DNA from: Planctomycetaceae bacterium | Lineage (GTDB): Bacteria > Planctomycetota > Planctomycetia > Pirellulales > Thermoguttaceae | DNA: 7,437 bases | Direction of reading: 5' to 3' | Assembly: GCA_031283825.1 (NCBI GenBank) | Contig: JAITAZ010000333.1 | Location: forward strand, 1 to 7,437 | Part shown: positions 1 to 6,565 of the stretch, piece by piece | Layout: each line of letters opens with the position of its first letter | Position numbering within the stretch: the first letter of the stretch is position 1 | Translations under genes and position numbers: made by a program | Notes under the pieces: generated by a model | The model's database searches: none | What the model was told of the DNA's origin: nothing | Seen by the model: the letters and a program-made list of their open reading frames with translations, nothing else

Positions 1-81
1 AATCAAAACATAATTTAAATTTATTAAAGTAAAAATTATGGATTTAAATCAAAATTTAATTTAATTTTTAAAAAATATTCT

Positions 82-108
82 CTCTGTGAACTCTGTGTTC
101 TCTGTGGT
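82..108. repeat. 9-bp tandem repeat CTCTGTGNN, three copies
   Basis: Three consecutive 9-bp units begin at 82, 91 and 100, each starting CTCTGTG with a variable last dinucleotide (AA, TT, GT). The block lies in AT-rich sequence about 100 bp before queC. Just downstream, six A's and six T's flank a single C (114-126), a weak hairpin that could end an upstream transcript, though this is not convincing. No gene, SD sequence or preQ1 riboswitch was recognised in 1-207. The repeat looks like a dispersed short tandem repeat; any function is unknown. Confidence 0.7.
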
Positions 109-207
109 TAATAAAAAAACTTTTTTAGAGGACATTAAGGACAACAATTTAAAATTAAATCCTGCAAAATTTTCACTGAAAATATTACCATTAATTTTTA
201 ATAAAAC

Positions 208-894
208 ATGAAACGAGCGGTTGTTCTTCTTTCGGGCGGATTGGATTCTACTACAGTTGCGGCAATAGCTAAATCAGACGGGAACGAAATTTTCGCCTTG
301 ACTATCGATTACAATCAACGTCATCGAATTGAACTCGAATCGGCAAAACAAGTCGCTACCGCGCTTGAAGTTAAAAATCATGTAATCTTGCCGCTAAATT
401 TACGCTCTTTTGGCGGAAGCTCTCTTACTGGAGATTTAGACGTAACCAAAAATATCCCCATCGAATCAATCGGTAATTCTATTCCGACCTCATACGTTCC
501 GGCTAGAAATATAATTTTCTTGTCAATCGCGCTCGCATACGCAGAAACAATTCGCGCCGAAACAATTTATATCGGCGTCTCCGCAATCGACTACAGCGGA
601 TACCCAGATTGCAGACCAGAATTTTTAACCGCATTCGAAAACATGGCAAATCTAGCGACGAAATCAGGAGTCGAAGGCAATAAAATTTCAATCGCCGCGC
701 CGCTCGTTTATCTGGATAAAACAGAAACAATAAAACAAGGCTTGTTACTCGGAGTCGATTACTCTCTCACTCACACCTGCTACGACCCAACCGATAAAGG
801 TTTAGCTTGCGGCTGCTGCGAATCATGCCTACTAAGACTAAAAGCATTCGCAAACGTCGGAATAAATGACCCAATAAAATATGCAAATTGTTAA
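208..894 (+). CDS. queC: 7-cyano-7-deazaguanine (preQ0) synthase QueC
   Basis: QueC is the cytoplasmic ATP-dependent enzyme that converts 7-carboxy-7-deazaguanine plus ammonia to preQ0 in the queuosine pathway for tRNA modification. The 228-residue protein has the usual family length. The N-terminal PP-loop SGGLDST (residues 9-15) binds ATP. The segment SYVPARN followed by DYSGYPDCRPEF is the characteristic substrate-side region. The C-terminal zinc site is complete, with Cys191 and Cys201, Cys204 and Cys207 in the CGCCESC segment. The ATG at 208 gives the expected N-terminus (MKRAVVLLSGG), with no visible SD before it. No queD, queE or queF is in the window, so it stands apart from the rest of its pathway here. 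It converges on the HD-domain gene, and the stop codons overlap within TTAA at 891-894. No riboswitch was seen upstream. The identification is secure. Confidence 0.97.
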   Translation: MKRAVVLLSGGLDSTTVAAIAKSDGNEIFALTIDYNQRHRIELESAKQVATALEVKNHVILPLNLRSFGGSSLTGDLDVTKNIPIESIGNSIPTSYVPARNIIFLSIALAYAETIRAETIYIGVSAIDYSGYPDCRPEFLTAFENMANLATKSGVEGNKISIAAPLVYLDKTETIKQGLLLGVDYSLTHTCYDPTDKGLACGCCESCLLRLKAFANVGINDPIKYANC

Positions 895-1868
895 ATATTT
901 TTGTTTATCGGTTCTTTGTATAATTTTCTTTCTATTGCTGGGATGTAATTTGTCCATGAACTGCCTTGATTTGGGTCTTCGGTTATGTATCGCTGATACT
1001 CGGCGATTTTTGAATCTATTGAATCTATGAAATGTAACGTTTGCGCTTCCAATGTCATTGGTAATTTTGCGCTTTGATTTTCATACTCTCCGTGATGCGA
1101 AATCAATAAATGTTTCAACAACATTGCAATCTGTCCGCTGAATTGCTCGCCGCTTAATTTCTCCGTCTCCTTGATTTTTTCCTGCAAAATCTCAACGCCT
1201 ATCAAGGAATGTCCTAACAATTGTCCGGCGTCCGTATATCTCATATCATTGTCAAACGCTAATTCGCTCACCTTGCCGACGTCATGCAAAAACGCGCCCA
1301 TCAATAATAAATCTCTGTTCAACTGCGTATAAATCAACGAAATCTGAACCGCTAACTCCATCATCTGCGTCGTATGCTCAAGCAAACCGCCATGATACGC
1401 ATGATGCAACTTCACCCCAGCCGGCGCGCTGCAAAATTTTTCCATGAAATCGTCGTCCAGCAAAAAACAATCCGCCAAGTTATGCAAATTCGGCTCCGTT
1501 ATCGTTTTTAATAAATCCCGCAATCTCGCACGGCGTAACGGGATGTCTAAATGACAATTCCGAATAAAATCACTAGCGTCAACCTCCGACACGTCCGCCT
1601 TCGATATCTTGCGAACTATCAACTGAATCGCGCCCTGATACCGCTGAGACGTCCCCTCAACACGAACATAATCGCCATTGCTAAATTGCTCAGCCTGATC
1701 CGACGTAGCATTCCAATAACGAGCATTCAATACGCCAGTCCGATCCGATAAATTAAACTGAAGATACAAATTACCATTCTTGTTCGGTCGTAATTGCTTC
1801 TCATAAACACGATATATATCGTCTATCTTGTCATTCTCGCCTATCTGATTAACGTATAAATGTACCAT
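891..1868 (-). CDS. YhaM-like 3'-5' exoribonuclease (OB-fold + HD domain)
   Basis: This 325-residue protein matches the architecture and length of YhaM-type 3'-5' exoribonucleases: an N-terminal OB-fold nucleic-acid-binding domain (roughly residues 15-90) followed by a metal-dependent HD domain. HD-domain ligands are visible: His165 in GGLLEHT, the His195-Asp196 pair in GAFLHDVGKV, His220 in GQLLGHS, His258-His259 in LISHHGEYE, and Asp282 near HFIDSIDSK. The family degrades RNA or single-stranded DNA in the cytoplasm. The frame stays open to an earlier ATG at 1958, but those 30 extra residues are read through tandem-repeat sequence. The ATG at 1866-1868, which gives MVHLYVNQIGENDKI at the OB-fold boundary, is therefore preferred. 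No SD precedes it. It converges on queC with overlapping stop codons. The family is clear, while the exact substrate is inferred from YhaM. Confidence 0.88.
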   Translation of the reverse strand: MVHLYVNQIGENDKIDDIYRVYEKQLRPNKNGNLYLQFNLSDRTGVLNARYWNATSDQAEQFSNGDYVRVEGTSQRYQGAIQLIVRKISKADVSEVDASDFIRNCHLDIPLRRARLRDLLKTITEPNLHNLADCFLLDDDFMEKFCSAPAGVKLHHAYHGGLLEHTTQMMELAVQISLIYTQLNRDLLLMGAFLHDVGKVSELAFDNDMRYTDAGQLLGHSLIGVEILQEKIKETEKLSGEQFSGQIAMLLKHLLISHHGEYENQSAKLPMTLEAQTLHFIDSIDSKIAEYQRYITEDPNQGSSWTNYIPAIERKLYKEPINKNI

Positions 1869-1900
1869 TGATTTTTTAATTCGTAATTCGGAATTGTATT

Positions 1901-1922
1901 TGGAAATTGGAAATTGGAAATT
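1901..1922. repeat. 7-bp tandem repeat TGGAAAT, three copies
   Basis: Three heptamers TGGAAAT run head to tail just upstream of the exoribonuclease start, preceded at 1878-1896 by the related heptamer-like stretch attcgtaattcggaattg. These repeats are what extends the exoribonuclease reading frame upstream, which argues that the extension is not native coding sequence. Confidence 0.75.
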
Positions 1923-1952
1923 AATTTTGTTGAGGGGACGATGGGGAATTTT

Positions 1953-2207
1953 AAACACGGATAATATCTGATTTTTTTGGTGAATACGGATAATCGCGGA
2001 AAAAGGAAATGACGCCTTTGTGTGGTAAAAGTCAATAATTTAAATGTGATAAATAGGGAAGTGAAAAATTATAATACTAACTAACTAAATAAATAATTGA
2101 CTAGACAAATCAACTATAACTAAATAAACCTAAATAAATTTATGAATATTAAAATCGTCATTTGCATTTTCCGCGATTATCCGTCCTATCCGCTATGATC
2201 CGTGTTT
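1953..2207. repeat. Inverted-repeat pair in the 452-bp gene-free spacer
   Basis: The spacer 1869-2320 has no gene. Two convergent arms lie in it. The inner arms 1986-2014 and 2156-2184 are complementary at 27 of 29 positions, around the shared core ATCGCGGAAAA. The outer arms 1953-1962 (AAACACGGAT) and 2198-2207 (ATCCGTGTTT) match exactly over 10 bp. The inner-to-outer gaps differ (23 and 13 bp). The 141-bp interior is AT-rich with no usable ORF. It resembles a non-autonomous palindromic element or two oppositely oriented copies of a dispersed repeat. No transposase or clear target duplication was found. Confidence 0.7.
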
Positions 2208-2235
2208 ACAAAGACCCCTATACACAGTGTTTAAC

Positions 2236-2281
2236 ACCGTTCACGGTTACAAAAAAACTTCAACAGAATATTACAAAAATT
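2236..2281. repeat. Dispersed repeat, copy 1 (ACCGTTCACGGT palindrome + GTTACAAAAAA tail)
   Basis: A near-palindrome ACCGTTCACGGT (2236-2247) shares the 10-mer ACCGTTCACG with 5966-5975 and 7048-7057. It runs into 2246-2281, which aligns with 6020-6055: both read GTTACAAAAAA, then TTCAAC, then ATATTACAAAA or a close variant. A partial TTCCGAATTCCGA heptamer run follows at about 2283. Together these form the leader of the histidine kinase gene. A regulatory role cannot be shown. Confidence 0.65.
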
Positions 2282-2320
2282 ACTTCCGAATTCCGATTTT
2301 TTTACCTACAATTTTGAGCG

Positions 2321-4876
2321 ATGTTGAGTAGTAGTATCATAATCAATAATAAATCTACGGACGAAGTTGTTTTACTTGAGCGAGAAAACAAACGTTTGAA
2401 ACGCGAGGTAAATCGATTGCGAACATTGATCGCACGCAGCAACGCGACAACTCACGCAAACTTTGATTTAAACGCGGAATTACAGGCGGAGCAAGTTCGA
2501 CAAGGAAAATATCTTGATCTCATGTTGACCAATTGTCCGAATGTTATTTTGATGATCGACGCGGATAACAAGTTTGTTTATTGTACGGATTCTTTTTTAT
2601 CGTTACAAAAATTCAAGTCGTTTGAAGAATTGAGGCGTTATCGGTTGGGAGATTTTTTTCGCGATGCAGAATATGCAAAGTTGATGAATACGTTAAAAGA
2701 ATCGGTTCGTCAAAAAAGCGAAATGAAAACGTCGATTTACACAAATTGGGGACGCGAAGAAAATCTAAAGCGAAATTATGTGTTGCATATTACGCCGATG
2801 TTTGCTAACGTTAGCGACAATAAAATTACGTCGAGTAATATCGTCGATGAAAGTCAAACGTCTGCAATTGACGGCGCGATTATTATCTGCCATGACGTAA
2901 CTGAACTTATTGCGGCAAAAGAACAAGCGGAACAAGCAAATCAGACAAAAAGCTCGTTTCTTGCCAATATGAGTCATGAGATACGAACTCCGATGAACGC
3001 GATTATTGGAATGGCAGAGTTGACATTGCGCGAGAAAATTCCCGATGCCGCTTATGAAATGGTGAAAAATATTCGGCAAGCGGGGAATAATCTTTTGTCG
3101 ATTATAAATGACATTCTTGATTTTTCTAAAATCGAGTCGGGCAAGTTGGAGATAGTCGAGGGCGAGTATCAATTGCATTCGCTGATTTACGATGTCATTG
3201 GAATTATTCGGACGCGGTTGTTAGAAGGAACGGTTGATTTTTTTGTCGATATTGATAGCAGCGTCCCGAACAGCATGATTGGCGATGAAGTCCGGTTGCG
3301 TCAGATTTTGTTGAATCTTTTGAGCAATGCGATCAAATACACGCGGGCGGGTTTTGCAACGTTGACTGTGCGAGGCGAAATTGTTGATCAGACGGCGTCG
3401 TTGACTTTTGACGTAACTGATACGGGAATAGGGATTCAGCCGGAGAACATTGAGAAGTTGTTTAGTAATTTCACTCAATTTGACAAGGTTGCCAACAAGT
3501 GGATAATTGGCACGGGTTTAGGTTTATCGATAGCGAGAAATCTGGCGAGATTGATGGGCGGCGATATTGCGGTTCAAAGCGAATATGGAGTAGGCAGCAC
3601 GTTTACAGTTACGTTAAAACAGAGTTTTAAAAAATACGAACCGTTTGCAATTGTCGATGATTTTGCGAATACGGCGTCGTTGATTTTTGAGCCGCGAGTT
3701 ATGCATGCGTCTTTTTGTCGAGCGTCTTTTGAATCTTTAAAAATAAAATATCGGTTGGTATCGGACAAGCGCGGATTTGATCATGAGTTGCGTCATGGCA
3801 AATATGATTATGCGTTTGTTGCCGCGTCTGTTTTGGAGTTGGCGATTAATTCGATTTCGACGATTTGTGCAGATTCGAGTCCGAAAATTGTTGTGATGAC
3901 AGACAGCGGAAATTTTATTAGTTACAAAAAATATTCGTATTTTCAATTACCGATTTATAGTGCGTTGTTGGCGGGAATTTTCAATAAAATTTCGGGTGAA
4001 ATAACGTATCGCGAAAATGAGATAACGGTTAAATTTACAGCGCCGGACGCAAGGATATTGATCGTTGACGATATAATTACGAATTTAAAAGTTGCGCAGG
4101 GTTTATTGATTCCGTACAAGATGCAAGTTGACATTTGCGAGAGTGGAATGGCGGCGATTGTGATGGCGAGGAATAATCGTTACGATATTATTTTTATGGA
4201 TCACATGATGCCGGTGATGGATGGTGTAGAGACGACGGCGAAAATACGCGAGTTGCCGGATGGCGATAAAATCCCGATTATTGCGTTGACTGCTAATGCG
4301 GTTTCGGGTGTGAAAGAGATGTTTCTTGCGAATGGTTTGGATGATTTTTTATCAAAGCCGATTGATCCGGCGAAGTTGGAATCGATGTTGGTAAAATGGA
4401 TTCACAAGAGCAAACATAAAATGTTCGAGACAATTTCGAATGCAAACGACGATTTAGATCAAGACAAAGTTGAGTCAAAAAATGATTTATCCAAAGAAAA
4501 AGAAGACGGTGCGGTAACAGACGTAAATGTGGTTCATGGATTAGATTTTCAAGCGGGTTTAAATCGTATTGGCGGAAACTTATCGATTTACGTGGAGATT
4601 TTAAAAATCTATGTAGAGACGACGCCGGAGATTTTAGACGTTTTACGAATACCGACGGAAGAAAAACTTAAAGACTATGCGATAGCGATACATGGAATTA
4701 AGGGCAGTAGTTTAAACATAGGAGCAGAAAAAATTGGCAAGTTAGCCGCCGAGTTGGAATCTGACGCCAAGTCTGGCAATTTAGAAGCTGTATTTTCAAA
4801 AAACAGAAATTTCATCATGCTAGCCGAAAGACTAATAAACGACATCACCGCCTACATCGAAAAAAACGCAATATAA
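2321..4876 (+). CDS. Hybrid sensor histidine kinase with degenerate receiver, receiver and Hpt domains
   Basis: This 851-residue multi-step phosphorelay protein has no transmembrane segment or signal peptide, so it is probably cytoplasmic. In order: a charged coiled coil (about 15-45); a PAS-like sensor (about 66-195); HisKA with phospho-acceptor His219 in [10 protein letters not shown]; HATPase_c with Asn332 and Asn336 (NLLSN), G1 box DTGIGI near 367-372 and G2 box GTGLGLS from 397; a degenerate receiver-like segment (about 440-560); a true receiver (about 577-692) with ILIVDD, phospho-acceptor Asp627 in [10 protein letters not shown] and the conserved Lys in LSKPID; and a C-terminal Hpt with His791 in HGIKGSS. 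The order resembles BarA-type tripartite kinases without their membrane part. The expected flow is His219 to Asp627 to His791, then to a separate response regulator that is not in this window. The signal sensed by the PAS domain is unknown. ATG 2321 opens the coiled coil; only a weak GAG precedes it. Confidence 0.93.
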   Translation: MLSSSIIINNKSTDEVVLLERENKRLKREVNRLRTLIARSNATTHANFDLNAELQAEQVRQGKYLDLMLTNCPNVILMIDADNKFVYCTDSFLSLQKFKSFEELRRYRLGDFFRDAEYAKLMNTLKESVRQKSEMKTSIYTNWGREENLKRNYVLHITPMFANVSDNKITSSNIVDESQTSAIDGAIIICHDVTELIAAKEQAEQANQTKSSFLANMSHEIRTPMNAIIGMAELTLREKIPDAAYEMVKNIRQAGNNLLSIINDILDFSKIESGKLEIVEGEYQLHSLIYDVIGIIRTRLLEGTVDFFVDIDSSVPNSMIGDEVRLRQILLNLLSNAIKYTRAGFATLTVRGEIVDQTASLTFDVTDTGIGIQPENIEKLFSNFTQFDKVANKWIIGTGLGLSIARNLARLMGGDIAVQSEYGVGSTFTVTLKQSFKKYEPFAIVDDFANTASLIFEPRVMHASFCRASFESLKIKYRLVSDKRGFDHELRHGKYDYAFVAASVLELAINSISTICADSSPKIVVMTDSGNFISYKKYSYFQLPIYSALLAGIFNKISGEITYRENEITVKFTAPDARILIVDDIITNLKVAQGLLIPYKMQVDICESGMAAIVMARNNRYDIIFMDHMMPVMDGVETTAKIRELPDGDKIPIIALTANAVSGVKEMFLANGLDDFLSKPIDPAKLESMLVKWIHKSKHKMFETISNANDDLDQDKVESKNDLSKEKEDGAVTDVNVVHGLDFQAGLNRIGGNLSIYVEILKIYVETTPEILDVLRIPTEEKLKDYAIAIHGIKGSSLNIGAEKIGKLAAELESDAKSGNLEAVFSKNRNFIMLAERLINDITAYIEKNAI

Positions 4877-4996
4877 AATTTTTCAAGAAAAAAATAATCG
4901 TTACAAAAATTCAGATGAAAAATCATCCCAGATCAGGTAATCGACCTATTGAACAATATAATTCTAAAATAACATAATTCCGATATTCCTCTATCT
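4877..4996. other. Spacer between kinase and cassette, with remnants of dispersed repeats
   Basis: This 120-bp spacer contains CGTTACAAAAATTCA (about 4900-4914), a relative of the motif at 6019-6034. It also has CCCAGATCAGGTA (4927-4939), the exact reverse complement of TACCTGATCTGGG at 7271-7283, and ATTCTAAAATAA (about 4961-4975), which is shared with the 7175-7190 area. It therefore looks like a decayed, oppositely oriented copy of the repeat found near 7109-7289. No clear hairpin terminator for the kinase was seen, nor a recognisable promoter for the cassette. Confidence 0.55.
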
Positions 4997-5221
4997 ATGA
5001 ACGATAACTTTAAAAAAATAGAATTTTTATCATTTTGTATCGAGATGTACGCGAATCGATCCGCGATTTCCGGCGTTGTTGTAGCACGGCAATTTGACGA
5101 GTTTGGGATATTAGATTTCCTTTTAGAAAATTACGAAACATTACACACGCAAGGTTGGCAATACACTCTTCCGATTATTAACGATATTATTAAATATCGT
5201 CAAAACAAAAAAACAAAATGA
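4997..5221 (+). CDS. DUF3791-like small protein, first gene of a coupled three-gene cassette
   Basis: This 74-residue acidic-helical protein resembles the DUF3791 family. Visible family-like features are the N-terminal FLSFCIEMYANR stretch, the ISG turn (24-26), FGILDFLLENYE (36-47), then LHTQGWQY (49-56) and a lysine-rich tail. There is no signal peptide or membrane segment. DUF3791 proteins are commonly encoded next to DUF3990 proteins, as here, and their biochemical role is not established to my knowledge. The stop TGA at 5219-5221 overlaps the ATG of the next gene (ATGA), implying translational coupling and fixed stoichiometry. No SD precedes the ATG at 4997. An accessory or antitoxin-like role is inferred from context only. 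Confidence 0.8.
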   Translation: MNDNFKKIEFLSFCIEMYANRSAISGVVVARQFDEFGILDFLLENYETLHTQGWQYTLPIINDIIKYRQNKKTK

Positions 5222-5715
5222 AACTTTATCACGGCGGAATGATTGCAATTGAAAAACCGGCGTTAAAAACTCCATACGCGCGAAATCATACTTCGGATTT
5301 CGGAGACGGATTTTATACGACAACCGATCTAGAACAAGCTATTCGCTGGACGCAAATTCGGCAAATATATTATTCGTCCGGCAATGGAATCGTCTCGATT
5401 TACGAAATAGACGACAACCTGTTTCACGATCCTAAACTCAATTGTCTAATATTCAAAAAAGCTGATAAAAAATGGCTAGAATTTGTGATGAAAAATCGTC
5501 AGAATAAAAATTATAAACACGATTACGACATTGTAGCAGGTCCTATCGCTAATGACCGAGTTTACGCAACATTGACGCTTTTTGAAAACAACTTTTTAAA
5601 CGCCGTAGAAACAATTCAACGGCTTAAAACGTTTAAATTCGCAAATCAGATTTTATTTCATACAGAATTATCGTTACAAAAATTATCGTATATTGGAAAT
5701 GAAATAGTAAAATGA
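5218..5715 (+). CDS. DUF3990-like protein, ADP-ribosyltransferase-like fold, candidate toxin
   Basis: This 165-residue protein resembles DUF3990, a family I understand to be related to the ADP-ribosyltransferase (ART) superfamily. Family-like motifs visible in order are LYHGG (3-7), whose His5 could be the NAD-binding motif-I residue; DFGDGFYTTTD (27-37), matching the aromatic motif II; YDIVAGPIANDRVY (103-116); and NQILFHTE (143-150), a candidate for the third catalytic position (Gln144 or Glu150). No signal peptide or membrane segment is present, so it would act in the cytoplasm. The start overlaps the previous stop, and its own stop TGA (5713-5715) overlaps the next start, both as ATGA. 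The fold and its position between two tiny genes suggest the toxin of a toxin-antitoxin-like module that modifies a cellular target with NAD. That is inference; the motifs look intact and nothing suggests a pseudogene. Confidence 0.8.
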   Translation: MKLYHGGMIAIEKPALKTPYARNHTSDFGDGFYTTTDLEQAIRWTQIRQIYYSSGNGIVSIYEIDDNLFHDPKLNCLIFKKADKKWLEFVMKNRQNKNYKHDYDIVAGPIANDRVYATLTLFENNFLNAVETIQRLKTFKFANQILFHTELSLQKLSYIGNEIVK

Positions 5716-5960
5716 AATCACAAGCAATACCAGAAATAACTCAAAATAATTTTCGTTTTTTGCTGCCGAGCAAAATTGCGGCGGTTGTAGATAAAATCTG
5801 CGAAACCAAAAAATGCCCGATCAAAACGGCATTGCTAGAATTTTACAACTCAAAACTCTACGCCGAACTAGAAATCGAAAAAACAAAACGCTGGTGGCAA
5901 AGCCCCGAACAACTATTCAACGAACTAGAAAATTCTGAAGAATTAGAAGAATTAAAATAA
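5712..5960 (+). CDS. Small hypothetical protein, candidate antitoxin/regulator of the DUF3791-DUF3990 cassette
   Basis: This 82-residue protein belongs to no family I can name with certainty. Its start shares ATGA with the stop of the DUF3990-like gene, so it is translated from the same message. It begins with a short probable strand (FRFLLP, 14-19), followed by two probable helices (about 20-35 and 37-52), a layout compatible with a ribbon-helix-helix-type DNA-binding fold, though that is inference. The segment LLEFYNSKLYAELEIEKT (41-58) followed by RWWQSPEQLFNELE (60-73) resembles small partner proteins I associate with DUF3791/DUF3990 loci. The C-terminus is strongly acidic, as expected of a neutralising partner for a basic target. 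A 13-bp repeat begins 3 bp after its stop. It could be the antitoxin, a regulator, or a third structural component. Confidence 0.68.
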   Translation: MKSQAIPEITQNNFRFLLPSKIAAVVDKICETKKCPIKTALLEFYNSKLYAELEIEKTKRWWQSPEQLFNELENSEELEELK

Positions 5961-5962
5961 TC

Positions 5963-6105
5963 GTAACCGTTCACGCATAAAAGAAAAAAATCCTACGCCA
6001 TGAAATGGCTTGTTTTTTCGTTACAAAAAATTCAACTGATATATTACAAAATTTTACACTGCCAAATAGAGCAGGAAATATTGTATTGTTATCGTGAACG
6101 GTTAC
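5963..6105. repeat. Repeat block bounded by inverted GTAACCGTTCACG copies
   Basis: GTAACCGTTCACG at 5963-5975 and its exact reverse complement at 6093-6105 bracket a 143-bp gene-free block. Inside are a 5-bp-stem hairpin GCCATGAAATGGC (5997-6009, loop GAA) and GTTACAAAAAATTCAAC (from 6020), the second copy of the repeat in the kinase leader. The left 47 bp (5963-6009) align without gaps to 7045-7091 at 39 of 47 positions. The hairpin could end the cassette transcript, but no T-run follows directly. Confidence 0.72.
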
Positions 6106-6108
6106 CGT

Positions 6109-6397
6109 TAAACCAAATGTAGAGACGCAATGCTTTGCGTCTCATTGTTCGATCAAATAGATCACCGATAGAGACGCAAGGCATTGCGTCTCATTGTTCG
6201 ATCAAAAGATCACCGATAGAGACGCAAAGCATTGTGTCTCATTGTTCGATCAAAAGATCACCGATAGAGACGCAATGCCTTGCATCTCATTGTTTGATCA
6301 AAAGATCACCGATAGAGACGCAATGCCTTGCGTCTCATTGTTTGATCAAAAGATCACCGATAGAGACGCAAGGCATTGCGTCTCTACATTTGGTTTA
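6109..6397. mobile_element. MITE-like element with perfect 25-bp terminal inverted repeats
   Basis: Bases 6109-6133 and 6373-6397 are exact reverse complements over 25 bp. The ends read TAAACCAAATG and CATTTGGTTTA. The outermost bases are TA on both sides, which would fit insertion at a TA dinucleotide as for IS630/mariner-type MITEs, although a palindromic TA cannot be told apart from part of the repeat. The interior is a tandem array of hairpins with no transposase, so mobility, if any, would depend on enzymes in trans. The frames open across it (for example 6135-6398) exist only because the repeat unit is 48 bp, a multiple of three. Confidence 0.72.
6120..6386. repeat. Tandem array of five 48/49-bp units plus a partial sixth, each carrying a hairpin
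   Basis: Units start at 6120 (49 bp), 6169, 6217, 6265 and 6313 (48 bp each), with a final partial hairpin at 6361-6386. Each unit holds a 9-bp stem (GAGACGCAA paired with TTGCGTCTC) with a 4-base loop, then ATTGTTCGATCAAAAGATC or a variant, and CACCGA. Unit 3 has a G:T wobble in the stem and unit 4 a C:A mismatch, while the rest are perfect. In order the loops are TGCT, GGCA, AGCA, TGCC, TGCC, GGCA. The linker forms a second small GATC-AAAA-GATC hairpin, one A longer in unit 1 (GATCAAATAGATC). This is not a CRISPR array: the linkers are not unique spacers. Confidence 0.85.
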
Positions 6398-6399
6398 GC

Positions 6400-6415
6400 A
6401 ATTCAAATTTGAATT
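6400..6415. repeat. 16-bp perfect palindrome AATTCAAATTTGAATT
   Basis: This perfect 16-bp self-complementary sequence lies two bases beyond the right terminal repeat of the hairpin element. It could be a protein-binding dyad or part of the insertion site. Its AT-rich composition makes a chance origin plausible. Confidence 0.5.
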
Positions 6416-6422
6416 TAAAAAT

Positions 6423-6459
<37 letters not shown>

Positions 6460-6565
6460 GTTAATGGCTCGGGGAAATAAAACGGAAAAAAATCTCTCTC
6501 TTTTAAAAAGGCTGTTGTTTTCTATTGAGTCGGTTAATCATGGTTTGAAAATTTTTCTTTTTATT

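Noticed and set aside
1..207. preQ1 riboswitch upstream of queC
   Set aside because: I looked for a short hairpin followed by an A-rich tail and a C-rich loop near the start codon and saw none. The region is only AT-rich sequence plus the CTCTGTG repeat.
1551..1751. 66-codon plus-strand open frame inside the exoribonuclease gene
   Set aside because: It is antisense to the OB-fold region, with low-complexity content and no homology that I recognise.
2765..3178. 137-codon open frame on the minus strand inside the kinase gene
   Set aside because: It lies opposite the strongly conserved PAS/HisKA coding region, has no family resemblance, and is a shadow of the real frame.
5963..6105. Insertion sequence bounded by inverted GTAACCGTTCACG copies
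   Set aside because: The 143-bp interior has no transposase frame, and the third copy at 7045 stands alone, so a dispersed repeat explains it better than an IS.
6120..6386. CRISPR array
   Set aside because: The units are repeated throughout, including the linkers, so there are no unique spacers. No cas gene is present.
6135..6398. Open frame encoding a repetitive peptide (KRSPIETQ-type units), and a second frame at 6194-6412
   Set aside because: Both follow from a 48-bp DNA repeat whose length is a multiple of three. There is no start signal and no recognisable fold, and the DNA conservation is explained by the hairpin structure.
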